A stretch of 64,000 nt of DNA from Spartobacteria bacterium (GTDB taxonomy: Bacteria; Verrucomicrobiota; Verrucomicrobiia; Chthoniobacterales; UBA10450). A model generated the notes under the pieces. That model saw only the letters and a program-made list of their open reading frames with translations, made no database searches and had not been told where the DNA came from. The position numbers and the translations under genes are program-made. Where the stretch lies: positions 186,001 through 250,000 of the forward strand of contig PMSN01000014.1 in assembly GCA_003167555.1 (NCBI GenBank), in the 5' to 3' direction. Below are positions 55,730 to 63,480 of the stretch, one piece after another; position 1 is the stretch's first letter, and each line of letters opens with the position of its first letter.

Positions 55730-56122
55730 ATGGAAGAACCTCGCGATTATCAACTCGTCTCGGCCGAGCAGACGACGCTCAAGAAGGAACTCGCAAAGCC
55801 CGATGCGGGCGCGACTCCGTTCAAGGTCGTGGTCGATCCGGAGATGCGGCTGAAACTGCGGCGCGCGTTGATCGAGCTGATCGATTACCATGACGAAGCG
55901 CTGGCCGAGCATTTCGCCGAAGGGAAACTCGCGCTCGAATCCTACAAGGAATACATCGAGCTTTTTGCGCGCAGCTTGAAAGAAACGATGGAAAGCCGCG
56001 AGGGCGTTTCTTATCTGCTTCGCGCGGTCGGCTTCGACGTGCCGCCCGAGGAGATCAATCTTCATCCCGACTTGCGCTGGAAAAGGGGAAAACCCGGCGC
56101 GTTCGGCTCCAGCCTCCTTTAA
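55730..56122 (+). CDS. Small helical protein of unknown function
   Basis: A 130-residue soluble protein. Residues 35-95 are mostly helical and charged (EMRLKLRRALIELIDYHDEA, AEGKLALESYKEYIELF). The C-terminal part reads YLLRAVGFDVPPEEINLHPD. No family is recognised. It lies 91 bp after speD on the same strand and may or may not belong to the polyamine operon. Confidence 0.7.
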   Translation: MEEPRDYQLVSAEQTTLKKELAKPDAGATPFKVVVDPEMRLKLRRALIELIDYHDEALAEHFAEGKLALESYKEYIELFARSLKETMESREGVSYLLRAVGFDVPPEEINLHPDLRWKRGKPGAFGSSLL

Positions 56123-56240
56123 CTGACATGCGCTGTAGCCACGGCGCTCAGTCGCCTCGGCTACGCCCCGACCGAGCGGGCGTACAACTCCTTGAAAATC
56201 CTTGGTTTCGTAAAAGTCGCGTGGCAGAATCCGGCCCTTA

Positions 56241-57575
56241 ATGCCCATGCCGACAGTCTTGCTCATCGAAGATGACGCGGAAGGCCGCAAACGCATCGGC
56301 CAGCTTTTCGCGCGACACGAATGGAACGTCCTCGAAGCGGACGACGGTGCGCAGGGGATGGAGATCGCCTTTGCGCAAAAACCGGAAGCAATCATTTGCG
56401 ATCTCTTGCTGCCGAAATTGAGCGGCCTTCAGGTTTGCCGCGCGCTCCGGGAAAAACTGACGTCGACCAAGATCATTATCACCGCCGGCCGCCATTACGA
56501 CGTGGATCGCTCCGTCATTTTGGACGCGGGCGGCGACGATTATTTCGTCAAGCCGCTGAAGTGGGAAAAACTGGAGAAGGCGCTCAAACGCAAACGCCGT
56601 CCGGCCCGGAAACTGACGCCGCGCCAATCGCGCGCGCTCAAGTTTCAGCCGCCCTCGACGCGCCTGAAGTTTTGGGGTGTCCGCGGTTCCATTCCCGTGC
56701 CCGGCCCTTCGACGATCCGCTACGGCGGCAACACGACTTGCGTCGAAGTGCGCACCGATAGCGAAATCATTATCCTGGACGCGGGCTCGGGCATTCGCGA
56801 GCTGGGGCTCGCGCTCGAGAAGGAATTCGACGGCGCGCCGATCAACCTCACCTTGCTCCTGACTCACACCCACTGGGACCACATCCAGGGGCTCCCGTTT
56901 TTTCTGCCCGCTTACAAAGCCAAGAACTCGCTCCGCGTTCTGGGATTCGAGGGAGCGCGCGCCGGCCTCGCCACCATTCTCGCCGCGCAAATGGAGGTTC
57001 CGTTTTTTCCCATAAGCTGGCGGGACCTCCCGGGCACGATCAAGATCCGGGAACTCAAGCGGATGAAATTCTCGATCGGCAAAGTGAAAGTGCACGCCCG
57101 GTTCTTGAATCATCCCGGCATCTGCGCGGGCTACCGGCTTTTCACCAAGGAAGGCTCCATCGCTTTCTTGCCCGACAACGAACCGTTCGAGCCGTTGAAA
57201 CTAAAACTGGCCGCGCGTGATGGGACTCATCCGCATAGGGCGCGCGCGCAGGCGGCCGTCGCGCGCTCGAAGCTGGTCGACTTTTTGAAGGAGGCGGATG
57301 TCCTCATTCTCGACACGCAATACACCGACGAGAAATATCAGGAGCACGTCGGCTGGGGACATGGCGCGCTGAGCCGGGTGGTTTCGCTCGCGCTCGAGGC
57401 CCGGGTCAAAAAGTTGTTTTTGTTTCACCACGATCCCACGCACGACGACCACAAGATCGACGAAATGCTGGAGCGGGCGCGTCTTCTTGTGCTCGAGAGT
57501 GGCCGCCCGCTCGAGGTGGAAGCCGCCCGTGAAGGCGCCGAAGTTTGGCTGAGCGGAAAAGTCCCGAAGCGATAA
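56241..57575 (+). CDS. Receiver domain fused to metallo-beta-lactamase-fold hydrolase
   Basis: A 444-residue cytoplasmic protein. The receiver (about 4-118) has Asp11/Asp12 (IEDDAE), phospho-acceptor Asp54 (IICDLLLPK) and Lys104 (YFVKP). After a basic linker the enzyme domain starts KFWGVRGSIPVPGP (about 143-156), a signature of the cyclic-phosphodiesterase/PhnP-like branch, with THTHWDH (208-214), a later LDTQYTD and FHHDPTHDD metal ligands. Phosphorylation probably switches a phosphodiesterase-like activity. No kinase gene is adjacent. It could start at either of two ATGs, 56241 or 56247. Confidence 0.9.
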   Translation: MPMPTVLLIEDDAEGRKRIGQLFARHEWNVLEADDGAQGMEIAFAQKPEAIICDLLLPKLSGLQVCRALREKLTSTKIIITAGRHYDVDRSVILDAGGDDYFVKPLKWEKLEKALKRKRRPARKLTPRQSRALKFQPPSTRLKFWGVRGSIPVPGPSTIRYGGNTTCVEVRTDSEIIILDAGSGIRELGLALEKEFDGAPINLTLLLTHTHWDHIQGLPFFLPAYKAKNSLRVLGFEGARAGLATILAAQMEVPFFPISWRDLPGTIKIRELKRMKFSIGKVKVHARFLNHPGICAGYRLFTKEGSIAFLPDNEPFEPLKLKLAARDGTHPHRARAQAAVARSKLVDFLKEADVLILDTQYTDEKYQEHVGWGHGALSRVVSLALEARVKKLFLFHHDPTHDDHKIDEMLERARLLVLESGRPLEVEAAREGAEVWLSGKVPKR

Positions 57576-57630
57576 CGGTAGCGGCACTTGCGGAATCCGC
57601 CCGAACGCGCTTACGTCATCCGCCCGCGTT

Positions 57631-57661
57631 TGCCTCGTAGTGTAACGGTAGAATTTCTCAG
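57631..57661 (+). other. Possible tRNA 5' fragment at the left boundary of an integrated element
   Basis: TGCCTCG-TA-GTGTAACGGTAGAAT resembles the acceptor strand and D-arm of a tRNA (Gly or Gln type). No anticodon arm, T-arm (GGTTCGANTCC) or acceptor 3' strand follows. A tyrosine recombinase starts about 90 bp downstream, and tRNA genes are its commonest targets. Confidence 0.35.
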
Positions 57662-57752
57662 CACACTCGCCGCCATTTATCACCCGGCGCGCACCACTGA
57701 AAGCCACTTTTTTACACTTTACGTTTGTGAGACCATCGGAGACTCTGCGCCC

Positions 57753-58790
57753 GTGGCCTCTCTCCGCAGGCATTCTCGCTCTCCGTTCTGGTACTTGCGC
57801 CGACGCGATCTTGATTCTGGCTCTTGGGTTGAGAAATCGACTGGGCTTCGCGCGGACGATCAAGCTGCGACCCACAAAGCTCAACGACTGGCGGAGCGAG
57901 CAAGCGTCGAGGAACAACGGATCGGCGGCCCGAACACTTCGCCAGCTTTCCTCGCATGGGTTCCCGGCTACATCTCGACTCACTGGACCGGCAAAGGCGA
58001 TTCCAGAAGGCGTTACGGCGTAGCCTGGCAAGCCATCAAAGCGTTTCTGGCGGAGCAGGGGATCGTTTATCCGCGACAGGTCAGATATGCTCATGGCGGG
58101 GCGTATATACGCTGGCGAATGGCAACCAAAGTTCACGGTCGGGAGGTCTGCCACAATACGGCCCTGCTTGAAGTCAAATTTCTTTCGCAGTTGATAAACG
58201 AAGCCATCCGGCGCGAGTTCACAGAGTCCAATCCCATCGCGCGCCTCGGGATTGCTCGTGCTCCGCAGAAGTTGAAGCCGGAATTGACCGATGCTGATAT
58301 TGCCAAAATCAGGGCGCGTCTCGCCAGCGAACCGGAATGGATGCGGACCTGTTTTGAAATTGCACTCTACACTGGATGCCGGTTTAGTGAATGCTCGATC
58401 CCGATGGAGAATATCGACTTGGACGGCGGAACTATTCGGTTGCGCGATGCCAAGCGAAAAGAGGACGACCCACGTAAGTATTTTACTGTACCAATTCACA
58501 CGAAGTTGCGCGTGATCCTCAGTAATCTCAAACGTCAAGGAGGCGTCCGTACCTGCAATCTTTCGAGCGACAAGAATGGCCGTATTAACAGCTTCTTTCG
58601 TGCGTGCGGCGTCCAAGCCTCTTTTCACAGCCTGCGCGTCACGTTTGTTACCCGCTGTCACCGGGGCGGTCTTTCCCAAGTCGAGGCCATGCGACTCGTG
58701 AACCACTCCAGTTCCCTTATCCACAGAATTTATTCCCGGCTGAATGTTGAAGACGTGCGGGCTGCTCAGTCGAAGATTCCGCTGCCGTAA
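57753..58790 (+). CDS. Tyrosine recombinase / phage-type integrase
   Basis: A 345-residue site-specific recombinase that would insert and excise the element. The catalytic residues are visible: Arg in ALYTGCRFSE, HSLRVTFVTRC (His-x-x-Arg), His in LVNHSSS, and the nucleophile Tyr in HRIYSRL near the end. The N-terminal part SLRRHSRSPFWYLRRRDLDS is the arm-binding region common in integrases of this type. GTG 57753 is preferred (GGAG 11 nt upstream); the frame is open back to 57588 but that part crosses the tRNA-like fragment. Confidence 0.9.
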   Translation: MASLRRHSRSPFWYLRRRDLDSGSWVEKSTGLRADDQAATHKAQRLAERASVEEQRIGGPNTSPAFLAWVPGYISTHWTGKGDSRRRYGVAWQAIKAFLAEQGIVYPRQVRYAHGGAYIRWRMATKVHGREVCHNTALLEVKFLSQLINEAIRREFTESNPIARLGIARAPQKLKPELTDADIAKIRARLASEPEWMRTCFEIALYTGCRFSECSIPMENIDLDGGTIRLRDAKRKEDDPRKYFTVPIHTKLRVILSNLKRQGGVRTCNLSSDKNGRINSFFRACGVQASFHSLRVTFVTRCHRGGLSQVEAMRLVNHSSSLIHRIYSRLNVEDVRAAQSKIPLP

Positions 58791-58944
58791 CCCTGTCGAG
58801 ATATTCGCGAACCCATGCCACACAGGTTTTCTTGCCGTAGAACCGGCAGCCTTTGCGCTTGAAATTATTGATCTCGTTCGGAGCGAGACCAATCTCAGGC
58901 GCGAGCTTCTTGGGGAATTGCAGCGTGTGTTCGCTCATGCCCAT
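58717..58944 (-). CDS. Small excisionase-like or DNA-binding protein
   Basis: A 75-residue protein on the opposite strand, overlapping the last 74 bp of the integrase gene. ATG 58944 has AAGGGG about 6 nt upstream. The segment LAPEIGLAPNEINNFKRKGC followed by RFYGKKTCVAWVREYL resembles the winged-helix or MerR-like folds of phage excisionases, which is only suggestive. It is the last gene of the leftward operon of the element. Confidence 0.6.
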   Translation of the reverse strand: MGMSEHTLQFPKKLAPEIGLAPNEINNFKRKGCRFYGKKTCVAWVREYLDRVTAAESSTEQPARLQHSAGNKFCG

Positions 58945-58978
58945 TTTGTCCCCTTGCGCTGACGGCCATTGAGTAATT

Positions 58979-59290
58979 TCATGCCGGGAATTTCGACGTG
59001 CGAAACAGTTTCCGATCACGCGGAGAAAGATTTTTGAACCAGCTCTGCATGGCGCCGATCCACACCATCAGGCTCAACCTGGAGAAGGCGTGACGGATGC
59101 GGGGGAAAGAAAGTTTGGCTTCGAGACTAAACCCGTCCTCCGCAAACGCTACCATCTGCATCAAGCCGTAATAGATCGCCTTCCCTTCCACCTCGGGGTT
59201 CTCTCGCAGTTCCCTTTGACGGGTCGATACGTAGGTGTGATACGTCGGGGAATTGCCGATTTCCGATTGGCGATTGGCGATTGTTTTCAT
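58979..59290 (-). CDS. Element-encoded protein of unknown function
   Basis: A 103-residue protein. ATG 59290 overlaps the upstream stop as ATGA, supporting this start. The first 12 residues (NRQSEIGNS) come from a simple repeat, CCAATCGCCAATCGG. The core is helical (GKAIYYGLMQMVAFAEDGF, MVWIGAMQSWFKNL). No domain is recognised. Confidence 0.6.
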   Translation of the reverse strand: MKTIANRQSEIGNSPTYHTYVSTRQRELRENPEVEGKAIYYGLMQMVAFAEDGFSLEAKLSFPRIRHAFSRLSLMVWIGAMQSWFKNLSPRDRKLFRTSKFPA

Positions 59291-59526
59291 TTGTCGGACC
59301 AACCGCGCATCACGAGGACGTAATCCCCTTTTTTTAGTGCGATGAGTTCCCCGTCATAAACGTTCCCGTTGCCATTAAACGGAGCATCGTCGAGGTCGTC
59401 TCCACTCTTGACGGTTGAAGAATCAGAAAGTCGTATCTCACCCACTTCTGTCATGTCGTCGTAAGAGAGCCTGCTGGCCTGTTCGCTCTCTCTGGCCTGC
59501 AAGACATATCCTTTCCCGACGATCAC
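59287..59526 (-). CDS. Element-encoded small protein
   Basis: A 79-residue acidic protein starting at GTG 59526, which overlaps the upstream stop codon. VYDGELIALKKGDYVLVM near the end suggests a small beta barrel. Function unknown. Member of the chain of 4-bp-overlapping genes. Confidence 0.6.
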   Translation of the reverse strand: MIVGKGYVLQARESEQASRLSYDDMTEVGEIRLSDSSTVKSGDDLDDAPFNGNGNVYDGELIALKKGDYVLVMRGWSDK

Positions 59527-59867
59527 GCGGCCACCTCCGTTGCTCCGCCAAACCTGAATGGTTTACCGAACCCACCGCAGCCTGGATCGGTTTTCGGGCG
59601 AAATGGCTTGAGTGGATTCCCCCAAAAGTTTCGATCGATCGCGCACTCGACCTCCAGTTGCAACCGGTGCGGCTTCTTTTCCGGCATCCCGCAGGTCCGG
59701 TTTTGTTTCGCCGGCAGGATAGTCTTGAACTCCGCCGTCACCTTGCGCGCCGCCGCCTGCCGCTTCCACCGTGCCCGCAGTTTTGCCAGACGTTGCTCGT
59801 TCGACATCCGACCGCGTGGTTTGAAGAGAGTGGAGTTCATGGCTTGCCTTGGGGCGAGGGCGGTCAT
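59523..59867 (-). CDS. Element-encoded protein of unknown function
   Basis: A 114-residue basic protein. ATG 59867 has GAGGT four bases upstream and overlaps the preceding stop. A helical segment NEQRLAKLRARWKRQAAARK (about 22-41) and a C-terminal Gly/Pro/Phe-rich part (GCGGFGKPFRFGG) are seen; it could bind nucleic acid. No family is recognised. Confidence 0.6.
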   Translation of the reverse strand: MTALAPRQAMNSTLFKPRGRMSNEQRLAKLRARWKRQAAARKVTAEFKTILPAKQNRTCGMPEKKPHRLQLEVECAIDRNFWGNPLKPFRPKTDPGCGGFGKPFRFGGATEVAA

Positions 59868-60040
59868 TTTACCTCGCAACGTTCTTTTTCTCTGGCGCGC
59901 ACGTATCGCACGTCATGCTTAAAGATTTTGTGCGCAGACCATGTTACGTCGTTGCTGTCTATTTCGCAGCGCGGGGACGGTTTTTCGTCGCTGTCGCCCA
60001 CCCACTGCAAAAAAATAACGTCAGGAATGGGCATTCTCAT
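59864..60040 (-). CDS. 58-residue element-encoded protein
   Basis: A short frame starting MRMPIPDVIFLQWVGDSDEK and ending REKERCEVK. It is linked on both sides by ATGA overlaps (60037-60040 and 59864-59867), so it is very likely translated as part of the operon. A Trp/Cys-containing core (CEIDSNDVTWSAHKI) suggests a compact fold. Function unknown. Confidence 0.65.
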   Translation of the reverse strand: MRMPIPDVIFLQWVGDSDEKPSPRCEIDSNDVTWSAHKIFKHDVRYVRAREKERCEVK

Positions 60041-60246
60041 AACACCTCGAATACCGCGTCTCCTTCGAGCGTCATTCCGGTTTCATTGAGCGCAAATTCC
60101 GCGACCTTGGTTTCATCTCCGAGAGTGGCACGTAACGGACCGGTGTATGGTCTCAGCGCAGTGATGGAGTCACGTCCTGGACGCCACCAGACTTTGATGG
60201 TGTCGCCTATCTTTAATTGCGCAGTTGTTTTCATATTGGTGGTCAT
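60037..60246 (-). CDS. Element-encoded small protein
   Basis: A 69-residue protein. The central LKIGDTIKVWWRPGRDSITAL reads like a small SH3-like or OB beta barrel. ATG 60246 overlaps the stop of the ribbon-helix-helix gene by 4 bp. Function unknown. Confidence 0.6.
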   Translation of the reverse strand: MTTNMKTTAQLKIGDTIKVWWRPGRDSITALRPYTGPLRATLGDETKVAEFALNETGMTLEGDAVFEVL

Positions 60247-60434
60247 TGGCTCACTCCGTTCTTTATTTTGTAGCGGACGCGCTTGAAGTAGGCGTTGAAA
60301 ATGTCTTGCGCTAGTCGTGATTTGGAAACCTCAAGATCGAAGGCGCGTTTCCTCAGGCGCTTCAACAAGTCGGGGGGGAGAGAGATTCCAGATGACTTCG
60401 CCTTTTCCGTTTCGGGGATTTTTACTCTTGCCAT
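60243..60434 (-). CDS. Ribbon-helix-helix regulator (leftward)
   Basis: A 63-residue protein. SGISLPPDLLKRLRKRAFDLEVSKSRLAQDIFNAYFKR fits the strand-helix-helix layout of CopG/Arc-type DNA-binding dimers, with the SKSRL turn at the start of helix B; the quoted piece is split here as residues about 15-34 and 35-52. It is the first gene of the leftward operon and is divergent from a second such protein, so it probably controls the shared promoter region. Confidence 0.75.
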   Translation of the reverse strand: MARVKIPETEKAKSSGISLPPDLLKRLRKRAFDLEVSKSRLAQDIFNAYFKRVRYKIKNGVSQ

Positions 60435-60516
60435 GCCGAACAGTAGTCAATAGTTGGTAAGTGTTGTCAACTATTTAAATTGACAATTGAAAAATTATCA
60501 ATTATTCCTTGGTTTA
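60435..60516. promoter_or_regulatory. AT-rich divergent control region with repeated TCAA sites
   Basis: TCAATAGTT (60448), TCAACTATT (60468), TTGACAATT (60480) and TATCAATTATT (60497) are related half-sites spaced by 12-20 bp. TTGACA at 60480 can be the -35 of a rightward promoter; on the other strand TTGACA (60470 to 60465) can serve a leftward promoter. The region is much richer in A+T than its surroundings. Confidence 0.6.
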
Positions 60517-60750
60517 ATGAATCCGAAGAAGTCGCCGGACGAGAAGGTAGTGAATGCCGGAATCGGCCTACCGCCAAATCTCATTAAACGACTCGACAAA
60601 GAGAAGGGCGATCATTCGCGATCCAAGAAAGCAGCGATTATTTTGCGGGAGTATTTCGACGATCTGGACAAAAAGAAGCGCCCAAAATCCCCGGGTGACT
60701 CGTCCGGCACGAATCGTTTCATCCCCCGTGAACGTGCAAATTCAAACTGA
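60517..60750 (+). CDS. Ribbon-helix-helix regulator (rightward)
   Basis: A 77-residue protein. NAGIGLPPNLIKRLDKEKGD (about 14-33) and SRSKKAAIILREYFDDL match the ribbon-helix-helix fold and resemble the divergent partner (SGISLPPDLLKRL). The charged tail (KKKRPKSP) could contact DNA. ATG 60517 lacks a ribosome site and lies close to the predicted transcription start, so the mRNA may be nearly leaderless. Confidence 0.75.
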   Translation: MNPKKSPDEKVVNAGIGLPPNLIKRLDKEKGDHSRSKKAAIILREYFDDLDKKKRPKSPGDSSGTNRFIPRERANSN

Positions 60751-60780
60751 ACCCACAAACCCCAAACAGAAAGAACAACC

Positions 60781-61185
60781 ATGAAAACCCTCAGTTACAT
60801 CATCGCGGCGCTCCTCGTATCTGTTTCCCCTCTCTCGGCCGGCGGCGGCCACGTCTATACGCTGCTGATTCACGATTCGGATCAGGCGTTCAACGTGACC
60901 ATTCAGAGGAATGAATACATGAAGGTTTTGAACTTCACGCAGAGTGGAGGCACGACGCCTGTCTTTGACCCCAGCACTGGCGGATTCGTAGTTACCTACG
61001 GTGCGATTGTCCTTTACCAAGGAGCGAATGGACTGCCCGGAGCGACGATTTTGAACGCGGTTGCGCTCTCAACTTCAACGCAGGTTCCGCACGAAGACAC
61101 TTATATTGCCGGGCCAGCTGTCGTTTATATTGCCCCAGTTTCCGGCGCGGTTTTGGCCCTCAGCTATTTCAGAGGTTCGAATTGA
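60781..61185 (+). CDS. Exported protein of unknown function
   Basis: A 134-residue protein with a signal peptide (MKTLSYIIAALLVSVSPLSA). The mature part is short and beta-rich (HVYTLLIHDSDQAFNVTIQR, GAIVLYQGANGLPGATIL). No domain is recognised. Its position inside the element, between a regulator and a ParB-like gene, is odd for a secreted protein; its stop overlaps the next start (TTGA). Confidence 0.65.
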   Translation: MKTLSYIIAALLVSVSPLSAGGGHVYTLLIHDSDQAFNVTIQRNEYMKVLNFTQSGGTTPVFDPSTGGFVVTYGAIVLYQGANGLPGATILNAVALSTSTQVPHEDTYIAGPAVVYIAPVSGAVLALSYFRGSN

Positions 61186-62048
61186 CCGAGATAATCAATA
61201 TCCCGACTGAGGAAATAAAGTTCCTGATCCACCGCCCACGGGAAGAGGCGGAGTTCGCCATGATCGTGGACTCGATCCGCGAGGTCGGGATCTTGCAGCC
61301 GCTCAAGGGCATCGATATTTCGGATTGGAAACCGGCGGACCGGCGGCGGCCTGATGGAGGGCTCTACCGTTATCTCGCGGGATTTGGCGAGGGGCGCACC
61401 GCAGCCGCGCAGAGGCTTTACACGGAGACCCATGAAGCGCGCTGGCGTACCGTGCCGTTCATCGTGGTCAAAGTGCCAGTAGGCGAATTGCTCACCTGGT
61501 TCCTTAGTGAGAATTTCCAGCGCGAAAAACTGTCGTGGATCGAGATTGCCGAACTGCTCCGGGCGGATTTGAAGAGCGGGATGACGCCGGCGGAACTGGC
61601 GGCGAAGAATCACTACACGCTCAACCACGTCACGAAATTGCTCCGGGTAGTGGGCAAGGCGAGCCCGAAGGTGATGGATGATTTGCGCAAAATGACCGTG
61701 CAACAGGGGGAGACGTTGACCAAGCTGCCGCACGCGAGCCAGGAGATCATCGTCGAGACGCTCCACGAGCATGGGCTACACGGCTCGCAGATGCCCGCTG
61801 TCGTCCACATGGCGCAGGAGCAGGTGGCTCAGACCGGTACGCTCTCCAAGGCCGTGCTGGTGCGCGATATTGCCCGATTGAAACAGAACGTGGCTGATCA
61901 ACGCAAGGTGCTGAAATTGAAACGGACGCATCTGGCGATTGGCCCACAGATTTACGGGGACGACATTTTGCAGGATAAGAAGTTCCTCGCGCTCTTGAAT
62001 GAGCGGGGAATACCGTGGAAACCGTTTATGGAGGAGTGGAAGAAATGA
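61182..62048 (+). CDS. ParB-like nuclease/partition-domain protein 1
   Basis: A 288-residue protein. The N-terminal ParB/Srx-type domain has IREVGILQPLKGIDISD, YLAGFGEGRTAAAQRL and TWFLSENFQREKLSWIEIAE; a helix-turn-helix (TPAELAAKNHYTLNHVTKLL, about 140-160) follows. The box usually written GERR is replaced by GEGR. TTG 61182 with AGAGG upstream is chosen. It probably binds element DNA for partition, replication or regulation. Confidence 0.82.
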   Translation: MTEIINIPTEEIKFLIHRPREEAEFAMIVDSIREVGILQPLKGIDISDWKPADRRRPDGGLYRYLAGFGEGRTAAAQRLYTETHEARWRTVPFIVVKVPVGELLTWFLSENFQREKLSWIEIAELLRADLKSGMTPAELAAKNHYTLNHVTKLLRVVGKASPKVMDDLRKMTVQQGETLTKLPHASQEIIVETLHEHGLHGSQMPAVVHMAQEQVAQTGTLSKAVLVRDIARLKQNVADQRKVLKLKRTHLAIGPQIYGDDILQDKKFLALLNERGIPWKPFMEEWKK

Positions 62049-62518
62049 AGGAAGTCGAGTTGACGGTTATCAGTTTATGGCAGCCGTGGGCGTCGTGGGT
62101 CGCTTGGGGCTGGAAGTCCGTCGAGACGCGGACGCATTGCCGTTTCTCCTCTTTGGTCGGACAGCGGATTGGTATTCACGCAGCTAAGAAGTGGGACCAC
62201 GATGCGCTTAAAATTGCTGAGAGATATTTAGGCACGGGCCAGGTCAAGCAAACCGTCTCGCTCGGTTACGAGCCGCCGCAGGGTATCCTCTGCACGGTTT
62301 TCGTTTTGGCGCATAAGCATTGCGAAATGTCCGACGGTGAAAATGCTTTAATCGAATGCGAGACTTCGCGCTATGGCTTATTTCTTGAGGCGATTCATCG
62401 AATCCAGCCGCCGCTGCGCTGCAATGGGCGGCAAGGAATATGGAGGGAAATCTGTCCGGCTCGCGTTCATGGCTCTTACGTGGGTGGAATTTCGTATTCT
62501 CAACCAGCCCTCTTATGA
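62045..62518 (+). CDS. ASCH-domain protein
   Basis: A 157-residue protein. LTVISLWQPWASWVAWGWK and SVETRTHCRF at the N-terminus are the ASCH signature, a fold of the PUA/YTH group that binds RNA or modified nucleotides; RIGIHAAKKWD and GILCTVFVLAHKH follow. It is common in phages. The start overlaps ParB-like 1 and the stop overlaps ParB-like 2, each by 4 bp. Confidence 0.83.
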   Translation: MKEVELTVISLWQPWASWVAWGWKSVETRTHCRFSSLVGQRIGIHAAKKWDHDALKIAERYLGTGQVKQTVSLGYEPPQGILCTVFVLAHKHCEMSDGENALIECETSRYGLFLEAIHRIQPPLRCNGRQGIWREICPARVHGSYVGGISYSQPALL

Positions 62519-63480
62519 CCACCGCCCCAAAGCAGAAGTGGCGCGAGGTAGCGATCTCGCTGATCGATGTCCCAAAAGAATACGTCCGCAAACAGCCGAA
62601 TGAAGACGCGGATAAATCGCTCTCGGCCTCGGTAAAACTCTCGGGGATCATCCAGCCGCTCGCCGTTGTCCCGAACGGGAAGGGCGGATTCGATCTCGTT
62701 GATGGAACCCGCCGTATGGTCGCCGCGGAAGAGAACGGGCTGGGAACAGTTCCGATCATCGTGAATCACCCGCCAAAGGGAACGACCGGCAAAGCCCTGA
62801 AAGCCTACCGGGACCGGCTCCGCCAATTCCTCAATACGAAGCGGCAAGACTTAACCCCCTCGCAATGGGTAGAGGTAGTGGCCGAAGCGCAAAGGATGTT
62901 CAAGCTCAACAACAAAGAGATGGCCGCACTCCTCCAGGTTGACCCGGCGACGATCACGAATCGGAACCGAATCAAGAATTACGCAGCACCGATCGTGGCT
63001 GCGATTGACCGGGGCGACATTACGTTGCACCACGCGCAAGCCCTGGATGGTTTGAAGCCGGGCGCGCAAGTGAAGGTATTTGAGAAGATGCGGAATGATT
63101 TTGTTAGGGTAAGCGGGCGCGTGTTAAAGGGGCTCGTGCGGGAACAGTTCAATCCGAAATATTACCCGAGAATGTGGGCGGATCCGGAGAAAAGCACAAA
63201 ACGGATTCGGGGGAGCAAGGCAAAACGAGAGCGCCTTATCGAAGCCCGCGCGCCATCCTTGAAAACACGGGCTGAACTCGACCGGCTATTAAACGACGTG
63301 GAGATGTGGCAGACGGAGTTTGAGGAGAACCGAAAAGAGATCGAGCGCGCGAATCTATTGATCCGGTTGGTTGGACCGATTCACCGGGCCGTTTCCAATG
63401 ATGAGACGTTGCTCGATTATGTGGCGAAGAAGTGGCCGATGCACCTCCCGGCGTTGGAGAGGTTCAGTGAGTTAGTTTAG
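62515..63480 (+). CDS. ParB-like protein 2
   Basis: A 321-residue protein. LSASVKLSGIIQPLAVVPNG and DLVDGTRRMVAAEENGL form the ParB N-terminal domain with a GTRR box; KLNNKEMAALLQVDPATITN is a helix-turn-helix (about 140-160). The C-terminus is a charged helical region (VEMWQTEFEENRKEIERANL). It is only distantly related to ParB-like 1. It converges with the methyltransferase gene, the two stops overlapping by 4 bp. Confidence 0.83.
   Translation: MTTAPKQKWREVAISLIDVPKEYVRKQPNEDADKSLSASVKLSGIIQPLAVVPNGKGGFDLVDGTRRMVAAEENGLGTVPIIVNHPPKGTTGKALKAYRDRLRQFLNTKRQDLTPSQWVEVVAEAQRMFKLNNKEMAALLQVDPATITNRNRIKNYAAPIVAAIDRGDITLHHAQALDGLKPGAQVKVFEKMRNDFVRVSGRVLKGLVREQFNPKYYPRMWADPEKSTKRIRGSKAKRERLIEARAPSLKTRAELDRLLNDVEMWQTEFEENRKEIERANLLIRLVGPIHRAVSNDETLLDYVAKKWPMHLPALERFSELV

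Noticed and set aside
57201-58892. 563-codon minus-strand frame across the phosphodiesterase-like and integrase genes
   Set aside because: It spans two well-supported plus-strand genes and an apparent element boundary; no motif is seen.
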